A stretch of DNA of 64,000 bases. Source: Glandiceps talaboti. Lineage: Eukaryota; Hemichordata; Enteropneusta; Spengelidae. The notes beneath the pieces were generated by a model. That model was not told where the DNA came from. It saw nothing but the letters and a program-made list of their open reading frames with translations, and did no database searches. The position numbers and the translations under genes are program-made. The stretch is from assembly GCF_964340395.1 (NCBI RefSeq), contig NC_135563.1, positions 17,080,651-17,144,650 on the forward strand. The letters run 5' to 3'. Positions 38,371-52,427 of the stretch are shown piece after piece (the stretch's first letter is position 1; each line of letters opens with the position of its first letter).

Positions 38371-41300
38371 AATATATTAAATTGATTTTAGACGGAACTT
38401 ACCAAAATAGCATTTCTTTACCATTTAGTATTATTCACCAACTTAAATCTTTAATATTAAAGTAATAAAACTATAAATATTTCATTGAATGGCCAATGGT
38501 GTTTCTCATATGTCTAATGGTGACGGGTGCTGGTGTTAAACAAACATGAAATTGTTTGACGTTCATTTGGACAACACTGACAAAAAATAATCCAGTAAGC
38601 TAGGTGGGCTAAATTCATTAGATAAGGTTTCACAATGCATTCGTTATGCCAATAACCAAACAATCTACAGTAACGTAGAAATAGTTCAAATGTTAGCTTC
38701 ACTAATAGGCTCTTGTCAGCCACTTCTGATCAAACAAACAGAGAAAAAAAATCAAAACTGTGCAATTATTAATTTCAGATAACGAGACGTCAGAACCCTC
38801 GATGTTTGTAGGTTCAAAAATTCAAATCAATAACCACATTTTAAAAATGTTTTATCATTTATGATTTTACTTAAAATTATAATCGCAGGGTTAATTATGT
38901 TTAATGGTGGAATTCATTTTTAAAGTCAGTCAGCACTTTCAATTTTATCATAACAATACTCCTGTGAAATCAAAGGTTGAAGTTACTGTAGTTGTGAATA
39001 ATTATTCACAATAAATATTCCTTTCAACATTTATTCACATAATTTTTCACACGTGTTACTTTTTATATCTTGTAATTTTCCCTGCTAAATCTCCGTCAAA
39101 TATTTTGAGTACCATCGGAATAAATTTTATCAGGTATATTTTGAACGGAACAAAATTAACCACCAAATTACCGGAAAGTCATGAAGTTATTGAATGAGCA
39201 CCCCCCCCCCCCCCCCCCCAATTTAAAGATAGTTCGTTTTTTATAATTGTATGCACATTGACTTTCCTTGGACAAATACAACACCCAAAAATAAAGTCTA
39301 AAAATGTATAAAGTTGGGGATATGCTATACATTACACAATTACACAACATCTGGAATTCCTATGAAATTGGCGGGAAACTTTTAATACTATAGTTTCATT
39401 GGTGTGAACGACAGGGCAAAACTTTCACTAGTGAGTCTCTCTGAAAACTTTAAAGTCGTTCATCACCGGTCACGTCTCAAGTGGTATATCTTTAATAACA
39501 ATGGCATTATTTTTTCAGAAAGTAAATTTTCAAAATAATGTGCACAAAGTTTATCTATTTTGATTTTTTTTAGGGCAGACACTCTTCAACTTATTGAGAA
39601 GGTAATTATTATCATCAGTAGCTCTATATCAGTATTTTAGTTTGAAAATTATTATTTTAAACAAAAATTGATGCAAGCTGTTACGCCTAAACAGTTCACT
39701 TGTTTTCGACAAAGTGAAAACGTAGGGATGTAAGAGAAACTGAATATTACAATTAAGTGAAACGTGGGATTCGCCTTACAATCTCTCTAAACTTTTGCTG
39801 TTACATGTACTCTTGGCTTAAAAAGATTAAAAAATTCTACGTTCCTATCTCTTCAAGTTCTAGTCTCTCTGCAAAGTGTGCATGCTCTGTAGTTGAACCT
39901 TTCTTCTTTTATCCAACAAACTGATATAGAGGTCAGAATAATATACAAACTTAGTAAATTTAGAATCCAATATGGCGGCCGAATAAATGGGTAGAATGTT
40001 TATTTTGACGATTTCCTTCCAAACGAGACGGTAAACCCCGAAATTTCATTTATTATTTCATAAAGACCAGGAACAAGCTTTCCTATGGCAAAGTCTGCAG
40101 AGAATTGAACAACTTCGATTTTCAGGGAAATTTAAAATATGTCCTCGATCGCGAGGTGTGTATTCTACCTTAACGAATACGATGACGTGTGTACGTATAC
40201 TTTTCAAACGAACACATAAACACCTGCATACAGAATCTGTAACTTTAACATCAACTCGTATTTAAATACATAACAAGCATTTGATTTCAAGCTATTACAA
40301 GGGAAAGGCTAATTTGTTTTTGTAATTTAAGTATTTAAGTTATATTGGCTAGCTTTTGATAATTTAAGATAAACAATGACCTGTTAGTGTGTTGACCGTT
40401 AAAATAAAAAAATGTAATTGTTTGTAAATTTCATACAGATATGAAATTGATCATATTGATACGTCATACAGTTATAATTACCATGTCCTTAATGATTGCA
40501 ATTCACGTTTGGGTAAATTAATAATATCAGAAATGTACACAAATATTAGTCAGGGTTTCTCCTTTCGAGTCGACATGTTTGCTTATTGAGTTTACCGATG
40601 TACATTTTCGTTCCACGTTGACAGCTGCTTGTGGAAATTGGTTGATTAAACTGAATGCTGGTGCAGAGCAGCGGCCCATTTTATTCTCTAGATACTTGGT
40701 CCCTGCATTACAAATCTCCATAATTAGGTTAGAATTGATTTTGTAGGGTGGACGATTGGCTTTTTTTATTACAAGCACGACAGTGGAGAAGAGAAACGCA
40801 TAATTGGTATTTGCTTTAGCAGATTACAGCTGCCGCTATAACAAAATAAAAAAAAAAGAATCACAGAGTTGAGAGACAGTAAGAAATCTAAAACTATTAT
40901 GGACCGTTTCTTTAGGGTTTTTATCTTCAGTACGTGAGGGACACTGCATCAGCGTACTGCTGGGGAGTATGGCTGCCATTTGATGTATATTGTGACTGCA
41001 GTAAATTAAATAGCCGAACGTGTGAAGTAATTACGGTGAACGACCGTCGGGGCAAACTCTCTTTATGGACGACGGTCGAGGCAATCCCTCTTTAAATATG
41101 ACAATACAAACTTAAGGGGTCCTGTAGTATAAAAAGACCACCCAGTTACTGCATCATTCATTCAAGAGACCGGGAGAGCTTTATAACAAAATATTATTTT
41201 TTATGTCTAACAAGGTTTCTGAATTGCTCATGAAGAGCATTTATTGTAAAGTTAACGATTGCTTTGCAATGGGGAAATCATTAAATGCTATTGTGGCTGA

Positions 41301-42997
41301 CATGGGGCGTCCATTAGAACCAATCATAATATTAGAATTTAACAACCATAAACGTGTGAATGATTGGCGGCTCAACCTTTGAAATTAACACACATGAAGT
41401 GTATATTGAATATCTGGCCAGTTTTCAAACATTCAATATAAGTTGACATCGCGACAGTTTCTACAGACGCAGGAAATAATTTACATTAACAGTGGCAATT
41501 TAGTGGAACGAATCGATCCGCTATGGTCCTGGAGGCCTCCTGGCAATTTCTAAACACGATTTCCAACTCAAGTACTCCGCTAAAATAACGTGTATTCTAA
41601 TGGGAGGAAATCTACATGAAAAGTAGCAATTTAGTAGGCGAATACAATCGATTCGTTTCGGTGCTTGCAGACTGCTATCAGTTATCACCAACTTGCCTTG
41701 CGGTAACAAAACCATTACCGTGCTTTAATATAGAAATCTCAGTTTTCAAGAGAGTTGTTGATTAAACAGAACATTTCCCGAGGCAATTTTTTGACAGTTT
41801 ACTTGGTACTTGTCTCAACAATATAGATAATTTGGAGTGTTAATCAAACCCCGAGAAATTGCCAATGCAACGGATTGGATGGTAAGAGTATTGTCTGAAT
41901 ATTGTAGGAACGGGCGTGGACAGAAAATATCAAAACATGTAGTAAGGTGAAATGCATTTACAAATCCGTATCACACTTTTTAAATTGTCACGGACCAAAA
42001 AGATTACAACACATCTGATTCCCTTTTCTATGTTTGATAGTAGTTTTTGTTTACCGGTATCTACTGTATTTACGGAGGACGGGAGAATACTCCCGGGGAA
42101 TAATGTGCAAGAATTTAAGACTGTACGTCTGTAAGGAACTTTTACATGCATTTATCGATATCACGCTTTCATTCAAATTTACTGTCAAACCTTGAAAATA
42201 TGACATGAGTGAAAATAGATATGTTATATTCTTTTGCTCACTAAAATAGGAAATGATTCAATTATTTATAGCTTATGTGAATCGCGAACCGACGCGACGA
42301 TCACTGCAATCTAATTGTAAAAACGAACAATACTTATCGGTGCTGCTAAGTGCCGCCGCGTTTTAGTTTTGTTTTATTAAATAATTGCTCCGAATCCGCC
42401 AAATAAAAAAAAAGAATTAAGGTTGCCAATGAGCGAAATATTTTTTAAAAAGCAATTACAGTGGGAACGTGTATCATGCAAAAACAAATGGTTAGTACTG
42501 TACATTTAGTTAAGAAATGCAACTCAACAATAATACGTCAGGTAGATTTTCATTCTCTGGTATATTCGTTAGATTTTTAAGAATTCACCGAGAAAAGCAC
42601 ACAAGTGTCGTGCGCTGTCTAGTTTACTTGAACCAGTCGCTCATGAAGAGGTAATCATCAAAATAAAGACAATCAGCGACCCTTTCACGTTAAATTTCTG
42701 TTCGATGTTACGACCAATTTACCGGCTAATAAAGAGGTCGCTCGGGATATCAAGCACAACGAACAGACAATGTGATAAACGAAATGCCGTCAGCAATATT
42801 AAATGAATATACACAAGTGGAGGTCAGCAGTTCAATCAAATCATCAAGTTGAGCTATAGTTCCTATAGTATGTTTATTTATTGCAGTTATCACAGTGCGA
42901 CATAAGCCGTTGCCTAGCTGATGTAGTTGTTTCGATTTGGTGCAATAGCTGCGAGTCGCTTAACTTAATTTGAGTAGTTGTATCAACGTGTACAAAT
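38371..42997. other. intergenic, no gene seen
   Basis: Contains a C19 run (39201-39219), an isolated TTGGCGGGAAA at 39368-39378, and a two-copy imperfect 48-bp repeat around 41040-41098 (CGACGGTCGAGGCAA type). Confidence 0.5.
39201..39219 (+). repeat. C19 homopolymer
   Basis: Nineteen consecutive C bases in otherwise AT-rich DNA. The length may be unreliable in the assembly. Confidence 0.9.
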
Positions 42998-43456
<459 letters not shown>

Positions 43457-43987
43457 GAAGTGAATATCGTAGTCAAGACATACAAAGAACATTTCATGGC
43501 CATTTGCAGGCAGACTACAAGTTTTTGTTGTTTATAATTACCCCCACACGTTCAATCAACTCCTTCGAAATCGTTTTACATTTTATAAAAGGTCGACGTG
43601 GAAATCAGTCGAACAGTTTAAATTAAAACCGGTAACCTGGCTTGGGGCGGGTCGTGGAAATGGACTTGCGGGTGTTTAATAAAGTCGTGAATGGTCGTAT
43701 ACTGTATTAAGTAACAAAGGGTGGGAGGGGCAGATGCCCTCACAACTTAATCCGTTGTGTAGACTATGTTCATTTGTATACTGTTATTACAGGGTAGACC
43801 TTGGGACACGTCAAAGATAGCTGTCACCAACAATTTATCACTTTTAATCAAGGTTTAACTGTAGAGTGGAGAAAACATTAACGATGATGTACAATATAGT
43901 GGTATTTAATTAACTTTTGCCAGTTCATAACACGTACGTGATAAATCACCGAAAACAGCCGTCGAAGGAAACTACGACTGTGGACGT

Positions 43988-43989
43988 GG

Positions 43990-44027
<38 letters not shown>

Positions 44028-44199
44028 GTGTGTGTGTGTGTGTGCGTGTGTCTGTCTGTCTGTCTGTCTGTCTGTATGTATGTATGTATGTATGTATGTA
44101 TGTATGTATGTATGTATGTATGTATGTATGTATGTATGTATGTATGTATGTATGTATGTATGTATGTATGTATGTATGTATGTATGTATGTATGTATGT
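43988..44199. repeat. (GT)n-(CTGT)n-(GTAT)n compound microsatellite
   Basis: GT to about 44049, five CTGT units, then about 31 GTAT units. Confidence 0.97.
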
Positions 44200-46716
44200 C
44201 ACATTTTGCCGGTTCAAATTGAAATGGTGGTATTGTTGGCCAGGAAAGCTGCGTATTACATAGGCATATTTACTCATGGTCATGCATTGCCATTTAATTG
44301 CAAGACTTGTTCAATCATGGATTTTTTATGCTGATACGATAGTTGAATGTCACTGAAGGTGTTTCCGCGTCTAATTTGAACCGAAATTATCAATGTATGA
44401 TATTTTCCTGCTAAAGATACATGACACTAAGTATAGTATATTTTAGTAGTGTATTCACATTATTTAGTTCATTTTTCGTATGTTTTTATGTTTTGCTTTG
44501 TAAAAGATTTTGTGTATGTGTGTGGTGTAATTTGGAGGTTGAAACGAGCTTAAGTAAAATAGTGACCCTTCCCAAAGCACTTGCATAGAAAATAGTGAGA
44601 CCCCCACCCCTGTAATTTGTGCCTAGTCATTTAGGGTCTGGATGAAGGGTTAGCCTCATATCGTCTTAAGAAACTTTTTTTTGGACCAATGACGTTTGAT
44701 CTTACCAAGTTTTTACTTTAGAATGATTATAGACGTTCCTCCATTCCGTTGAGACCTAGAAGTCTATTTGCACAGAAGGTACGCGTGTTGTTCTTTGCAG
44801 AGAACAACCATCACAGTGACTACAAATAATTATATGATATTCTATACCCAATCAAACGCCAACTATCGTTTTGATGTTTTTGATTCTGATAATTTTGGAT
44901 CACGTCTATTAATCAATTTTCAATAACTCTTTAGATATCTGGGTATTAAATTGGTCGCTTCTTTAACGAACTGTGATTAGGATCGTGTCGTGAGACGGAG
45001 TTTAAGAGACAGTTCCAAGAATATCTGTAACACTTGTTTGTTTGTTTGTTTATTAAAGTGCACTGTGTGGACTTATCACGTACAGTGCTTAGTAGTATAC
45101 AAAGAAAAAACCACATCCAGTGACTTAAAAGACACAAAGTATACACAATCAAATAAATAAAAAACGTTTTCACATATCTCAATTGTAGCGATTGAAGCCT
45201 CGTGTACAAAATTTGCGTATCATTGGGAAAATTAGTCATTAACTGCTGTAAGTTATCATGTATATTCGACTAAAGTTTGGCGTTAAAGTTGTAATTTTGA
45301 TTATATTAACGATTTCCTAAGGTCCGCGTACAGACAAAACAAATAGTGTAATAGCTGTGATCCTTTTGTGAAATGGGATGTTTAGGGAAACTATCAGCCG
45401 TATCAGATTTAGTGAAAATGATTGTACAACTATTGACATCAGACCGTGGACGAACGGAAAATGTTATAAACAGGGAAAACAAACAAATTAATTGGATCAA
45501 TAAAACACTTGGCTCAGCATGATGGAACAGCAAAGATTTGTATTACACACCATGGTTTGATAAGATCAGTTTATGAAATGCCAGGGGAACTTGAAATTTG
45601 TTTGTGAACATGAACTACCGTACTGCGTAAAGTGGCCATAAAACTGTTCTTATCAAATGGTGGAATGTAATGCAAGTCTCTGCTGTTCCAACATGCTGTG
45701 CCTAGTGTTATTAACCCTCTCCCTGTTTGTAACAGGTTCCAGTTCTCCCACGGTCTGTTGTCGGCAATTGTAACATCTGTGACCATGTCCTGAGATAGAG
45801 TGGTTAGAGACAGTTGTAAACAGATCACTAGGGTAGAGATTTCGTAACACTGACCGTGACTAAGGACAGAACGATGAGAAAAGCTGTAACACATGGCGAT
45901 CCTGTCGTGAGAAGGGGTGTTTTTTGTACAGTTACAACATATGTCAGAGTCATGGTTGAATACTCTGTGCTCATGTCGTGAAACGGGTGGAACAGTTGCA
46001 ACAGATCGGACCAGGCAGAAAGATGAAATACTTTATGATCAAGTGAGTTTTGTCATGTTACTCTCGGAGAAAAATGCGGATGTTACTATAGTTACGCCAC
46101 ATACCATGTAACAAACAATGAGGTTATTGAGATCAAAACAGAGAACGTGAACATTCAGTGATGACTTAGCGATCCATCCATCATACTGCAGTACTCTGGG
46201 TTATATAGTTAATATCAATACGGCTCGAGGGTTCAGGTAGTTTATTAGAGACGAGAAAAATTCGTAACAGCTTGTTTTCCAAATCAGCTTTTGGGGATTC
46301 ATGCGATTTCAGTTTATCCATTTACCTATGATTCGGAAATCTTGACTTAAGTTTGTACATTATAATGAAATGAAAAATACATCAAAATCATTTCTTTATT
46401 TGGGGATAATGTTGTGAAGTGGAAATGTTGACCTCGATCCCGACGATGTCGGTAGTGCACCCAAGTCTTTGGGAGTTCTAACCCTCAGCCGTCTGCCAAT
46501 TAGGCTGGGATCAGAATTTACGGCAGGGGGAGAGGCATGGGGAGAAATTGGGAGGGGGCATGACAAAACTGAGAGTTCAAAGGGGGCCATGAAAATAAAT
46601 TCTGATCGTCTGAAAGGAAGCCCCGAAATATTTTGCTCGTGAGCAAGTATTTACGGAGTTAATTAAAAAATTACGGCTCAATACCTAAGCTTCTAAAACA
46701 TATAGTCGGTGATGAA
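44200..46716. other. intergenic with a degenerate dispersed repeat
   Basis: No gene was seen. Phrases of the type TGTCGTGAGA--GG---- then ACAGTT-CAAC recur near 44986, 45783, 45904 and 45974, suggesting an old tandem or dispersed repeat. Confidence 0.45.
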
Positions 46717-49700
46717 GATCAAGTCTGAAATGGGTACCTACTACAAACCAGTCTGAAATGGACATCTACGATCCAGACTGAAATGGACATCTACGATCCA
46801 GTCTGAAATGGACATCTACGATCCAGTCTGAAATGGACATCTACGATCCAGTCTGAAATGGGTACCTACGATCCAGTCTGAAATGGGTACCTACGATCCA
46901 GTCTGAAATGGGTACCTACTACAAACCAGTCTGAAATGGACATCTACGATCCAGTCTGAAATGGACACCTACGATCCAGTCTGAAATGGACATCTACGAT
47001 CCAGACTGAAATGGACATCTACGATCCAGTCTGAAATGGACATCTACGATCCAGTCTGAAATGGAAACCTACGATCCAGTCTGAAATGGGTACCTACGAT
47101 CCAGTCTGAAATGGGTACCTACGATCCAGTCTGAAATGGGTACCTACGATCCAGTCTGAAATGGGTACCTACGATCCAGTCTGAAATGGGTACCTACGAT
47201 CCAGTCTGAAATGGGTACCTACGATCCAGACTGAAATGGACATCTACGATCCAGTCTGAAATGGACATCTACGATCCAGTCTGAAATGGACACCTACGAT
47301 CCAGTCTGAAATGGACATCTACGATCCAGACTGAAATGGACAGCTACGATCCAGTCTGAAATGGACATCTACGATCCAGTCTGAAATGGACACCTACGAT
47401 CCAGTCTGAAATGGGTACCTACGATCCAGTCTGAAATGGACACCTACGATCTAGTCTGAAATGGACACCTACGATCCAGTCTGAAATGGACATATACGAT
47501 CCAGTCTGAAATGGACATCTACGATCCAGTCTGAAATGGACATCTACGATCCAGTCTGAAATGGACACCTACGATCCAGTCTGAAATGGACACCTACGAT
47601 CCAGTCTGAAATGGGTACCTACGATCCAGTCTGAAATGGACATCTACGATCCAGTCTGAAATGGACATCTACGATCCAGTCTGAAATGGACACCTACGAT
47701 CCAGTCTGAAATGGGTACCTACGACCCAGTCTGAAATGGACATCTACGATCTAGTCTGAAATGGACACCTACGATCCAGTCTGAAATGGACATCTACGAT
47801 CCAGTCTGAAATGGACATCTACGATCCAGTCTGAAATGGACATCTACGATCCAGTCTGAAATGGACACCTACGATCCAGTCTGAAATGGGTACCTACGAT
47901 CCAGTCTGAAATGGGTACCTACGATCCAGTCTGAAATGGGTACCTACGATCCAGTCTGAAATGGACATCTACGATCCAGTCTGAAATGGGTACCTACGAT
48001 CCAGTCTGAAATGGACATCTATTACGATCCAGTCTGAAATGGACATCTACGATCCAGTCTGAAATGGACATCTACGATCCAGTCTGAAATGGGTACCTAC
48101 GATCCAGTCTGAAATGGGTACCTACGATCCAGTCTGAAATGGGTACCTACGATCCAGACTGAAATGGACATCTACGATCCAGACTGAAATGGACATCTAC
48201 GATCCAGTCTGAAATGGACATCTACGATCCAGTCTGAAATGGGTACCTACGATCCAGTCTGAATTGGACATCAACGATCCAGTCTGAAATGGACATCTAC
48301 GATCCAGTCTGAAATGGACATCTACGATCCAGTCTGAAATGGGTACCTACAATCCAGTCTGAAATGGACATCTACGATCCAGTCTGAAATGGACATCTAC
48401 GATCCAGTCTGAAATGGACATCTACGATCCAGTCTGAAATGGACATCTACGATCCAGACTGAAATGGACATCTACGATCCAGTTTGAAATGGACATCTAC
48501 GATCCAGTCTGAAATGGACATCTACGATCCAGTCTGCAATGGACACCTACGATCCAGTCTGAAATGGACACCTACGATCCAGTCTGAAATGGGTACCTAC
48601 GATCCAGTCTGAAATGGGTACCTACGATCCAGTCTGAAATGGACACCTACGATCCAGTCTGAAATGGACATCTACGATCCAGTCTGAAATGGGTACCTAC
48701 GATCCAGTCTGAAATGGACATCTACGATCCAGTCTGAAATGGACATCTACGATCCAGTCTGAAATGGGTACCTACGATCCAGTCTGAAATGGACATCTAC
48801 GATCCAGTCTGAAATGGACACCTACGATCCAGACTGAAATGGGTACCTACGATCCAGTCTGAAATGGACATCTACGATCCAGTCTGAAATGGACATCTAC
48901 GATCCAGACTGAAATGGGTAGCTACGATCCAGTCTGAAATGGGTACCTACGATCCAGTCTGAAATGGACATCTACGATCCAGTCTGAAATGGACATCTAC
49001 GATCCAGTCTGAAATGGACATCTACGATCCAGTCTGAAATGGACATCTACGATCCAGTCTGAAATGGACATCTATGATCCAGTCTGAAATGGACATCTAC
49101 GATCCAGTCTGAAATGGGTACCTACGATCCAGTCTGAAATGGGTAGCTACGATCCAGTCTGAAATGGACACCTACTACAAACCAGTCTGAAATGGACACC
49201 TACGATCCAGACTGAAATGGACATCTACGATCCAGTCTGAAATGGGTACCTACGATCCAGTCTGAAATGGGTAGCTACGATCCAGTCTGAAATGGGTACC
49301 TACTACAAACCAGTCTGAAATGGACACCTACGATCCAGACTGAAATGGACATCTACGATCCAGTCTGAAATGGACATCTACGATCCAGTCTGAAATGGGT
49401 ACCTACGATCCAGTCTGAAATGGGTACGTACGATCCAGTCTGAAATGGACATCTACGATCCAGTCTGAAATGGGTACCTACGATCCAGTCTGAAATGGGT
49501 ACCTACGATCCAGTCTGAAATGGACATCTACGATCTAGTCTGAAATGGACACCTACGATCCAGTCTGAAATGGACATCTACGATCCAGACTGAAATGGAC
49601 ATCTACGATCCAGTCTGAAATGGACATCTACGATCCAGTCTGAAATGGGTACCTACGATTCAGTCTGAAATGGACATCTACGATCCAGACTGAAATGGAC

Positions 49701-50540
49701 ATCTACGATCCAGTCTGAAATGGACACCTACGATCCAGACTGAAATGGGTACCTACGATCCAGTCTGAAATGGGTAGCTACGATCCAGTCTGAAATGGGT
49801 ACCTACTACAAACCAGTCTGAAATGGGTACCTACGATCCAGTCTGAAATGGACACCTACGATCCAGTCTGAAATGGACATCTACGATCCAGACTGAAATG
49901 GACATCTACGATCCAGTCTGAAATGGGTACCTACGATTCAGTCTGAAATGGACATCTACGATCCAGACTGAAATGGACATCTACGATCCAGTCTGAAATG
50001 GACACCTACGATCCAGACTGAAATGGGTACCTACGATCCAGTCTGAAATGGGTAGCTACGATCCAGTCTGAAATGGGTACCTACTACAAACCAGTCTGAA
50101 ATGGACACCTACGATCCAGTCTGAAATGGGTACCTACGATCCAGTCTGAAATGGACACCTACTATCCAGTCTGAAATGGGTACCTACGATCCAGTCTGAA
50201 ATGGGTACCTACGATCCAGTCTGAAATGGGTACCTACGATCCAGTCTGAAATGGGTACCTACGATCCAGTCTGAAATGGGTACCTACGATCCAGTCTGAA
50301 ATGGGTACCTACGATCCAGTCTGAAATGGGTACCTACGATCCAGTCTGAAATGGACATCTACGATCCAGTCTGAAATGGGTACCTACGATCCAGTCTGAA
50401 ATGGGTACCTACGATCCAGTCTGAAATGGGTACCTACGATCCAGTCTGAAATGGGTACCTACGATCCAGTCTGAAATGGACATCTACGATCCAGTCTGAA
50501 ATGGACACCTACGATCCAGTCTGAAATGGACGATCCAACC
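46717..50540 (+). repeat. 3.8-kb minisatellite: about 152 copies of a 25-bp unit
   Basis: The unit is CCAGTCTGAAATGG + ACATC or GTACC + TACGAT. Between the first TAC at 46739 and the last at 50510 there are 3771 bases, that is 150 units plus 21 bases. The 21 bases are seven +3 insertions: six carry TACTACAAACC in place of TACGATCC (46739, 46917, 49173, 49301, 49804, 50082) and one is CTATTACGATCC near 48018. Common variants are ACACC, GTAGC and CCAGACTG. Each unit has a TGA on the + strand and a TAG on the - strand, and 25 is not a multiple of three, so there is no long open frame. Each unit carries one CpG (TACGAT). Confidence 0.97.
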
Positions 50541-52137
50541 TGTAATATACACAATGCTCATTTCCATAGCGCAGTGATGGGAACCATGTCCTTGTTCTCG
50601 CTATACATGACATGATGTTCGACAATCTCAATTTAGTTATATCGAATTATATTGCTTCATTGGCAAATAATTAAAAGTTCTCCATGGCTAACTTTGACCA
50701 CGAAATCGTTTGGTTGGTGATGATGATAAGTGGAGCCTTCAATTATTTACAGTAACGCATTTTATTGTCTCGGATTGTACCACATCTAAAAATCACTCCT
50801 TTTGACAACAGTACCCCTTAGCCACTCAATCACTGGGCGTAGTTACAGTGCTCCAAAAGGCGCAGTATAAATTTAATGAATTTCCCACCTGGAATAACTC
50901 GACCCTCCTTCGCCGTTCGATACGTGGGAAATCATTGTAATTGGGGGTAAAGGTCGGACAGCGATACATCATGAATATATTTGAAAAAAAATATAGTACA
51001 TGATACCAAATCGTAAGTATATGTGAAATATGTCTTTGACGTGGGAACAATTCTGTAATTCAACGCATGCTGCCATTTTGTACCTATAAGCTGGCATGAT
51101 TACTTGGTGGTTCTATAAAAAGACCCGTGACAGCTGACATGAAAATGTAAATAAAGGTAAATAATACTGGCAAGAGAAAAATCTAAAATTGATTATTATT
51201 TTTTTAATAGAGCCGTGCATACGTACATTAAGTAAAATCACGACATAGTCCACAAGCATATAGCACGTGATGAACGGCGAGAACAGGAGGTAACATCTTG
51301 CTAGTTAATAAAGAACTCCTGCGAACTGTCCGTCCGCCTCTATTATTTTTCAAACAGGCTGTCAGTTATTACAAGCTTAATAGATTCGAATTGTTCTACA
51401 CAAACGGGGTATCATACACGGAGTTAAGACTTTCCCGTATATCTTCATCTGCATTGTCGTTTCATATTAGCTTTTTTAGAATAATCTCCCATTCGTCGAC
51501 AGCTTGCGTCTTTCATTTTAGTTTCTATACATGACTATAGCAAGCACAAAGTCCATCAGAGTTAAAGTATTCAAATGAGTCTGTCCTTGGTAAAGCGTGA
51601 TTGATCAAATCACTAAAAAAAGAAATAGGTGACTCGACGTAGACAAAATTGCAACGCTTACTCGCCTGGTATGCGCAACTGGGCAAACGTAACTGAATAG
51701 AGAAAAAAAATGTTGAAAATAAAATCATATGGATGATTTTATTTGGAAACTAAAGCGGTCCTTATTGATTGTTAACTGGAATTGATTAGCTTGAAATGTT
51801 CCAGTTTGCGCACACGCGGAGTGGATTTTGTTGGCAATGCCTTAAGTCTGTGCTTCTTTTGTTCGTATTCAGGTAGCTTCGTGGAGTGACGAATATCTTT
51901 CGTGCAGCTTCAATGACGAATTAATCAAGCCTTTATAGAGTATTTGAATGGAGGTTATATAGTTGGACTAACAACATAGCCATGCACAAGAAAGGAGAAA
52001 TGTACATGTTACAAGTACTGTATGTAGTATGGTACTGAACCGAGTAACTGTTATATTGAATACCGAGAGTCACTTTTTAAGTAACTTGAAGCAGCCTTGA
52101 GATGCTCTGGTCGATGGTATTCATTCGCGATGAATCC
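50541..52137. other. intergenic, no gene seen
   Basis: Unique AT-rich sequence with no recognisable exon. Confidence 0.6.
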
Positions 52138-52216
<79 letters not shown>

Positions 52217-52339
52217 ATGTATGTGTGTATGTGTGTATGTATGTATGTATGTATGTATGTATGTATGTATGTATGTATGTATGTATGTATGTATGTATGT
52301 ATGTATGTTTGTTTGTTTGTCTGTGTCTTTGTCTGTGTC

Positions 52340-52394
<55 letters not shown>

Positions 52395-52427
52395 GTGCAT
52401 GTGTATGTGTATGTGTATGTGTATGTG
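52138..52427. repeat. (CTGT)n-(ATGT)n-(GTATGT)n compound microsatellite
   Basis: CTGT to about 52215, ATGT to about 52308, then hexanucleotide GTATGT units. Confidence 0.97.

Noticed and set aside
45571-45894. 107-codon open frame on the - strand
   Set aside because: It overlaps the degenerate repeat region and has no family signature.
46717-50540. CRISPR-like direct repeat array
   Set aside because: The 25-bp units abut with no unique spacers, the host is a eukaryote, and no cas gene is present. It is a minisatellite.
46717-50540. Repeat protein encoded by the 25-bp array
   Set aside because: 25 is not divisible by three and each unit has TGA on one strand and TAG on the other, so every frame is closed within three units.
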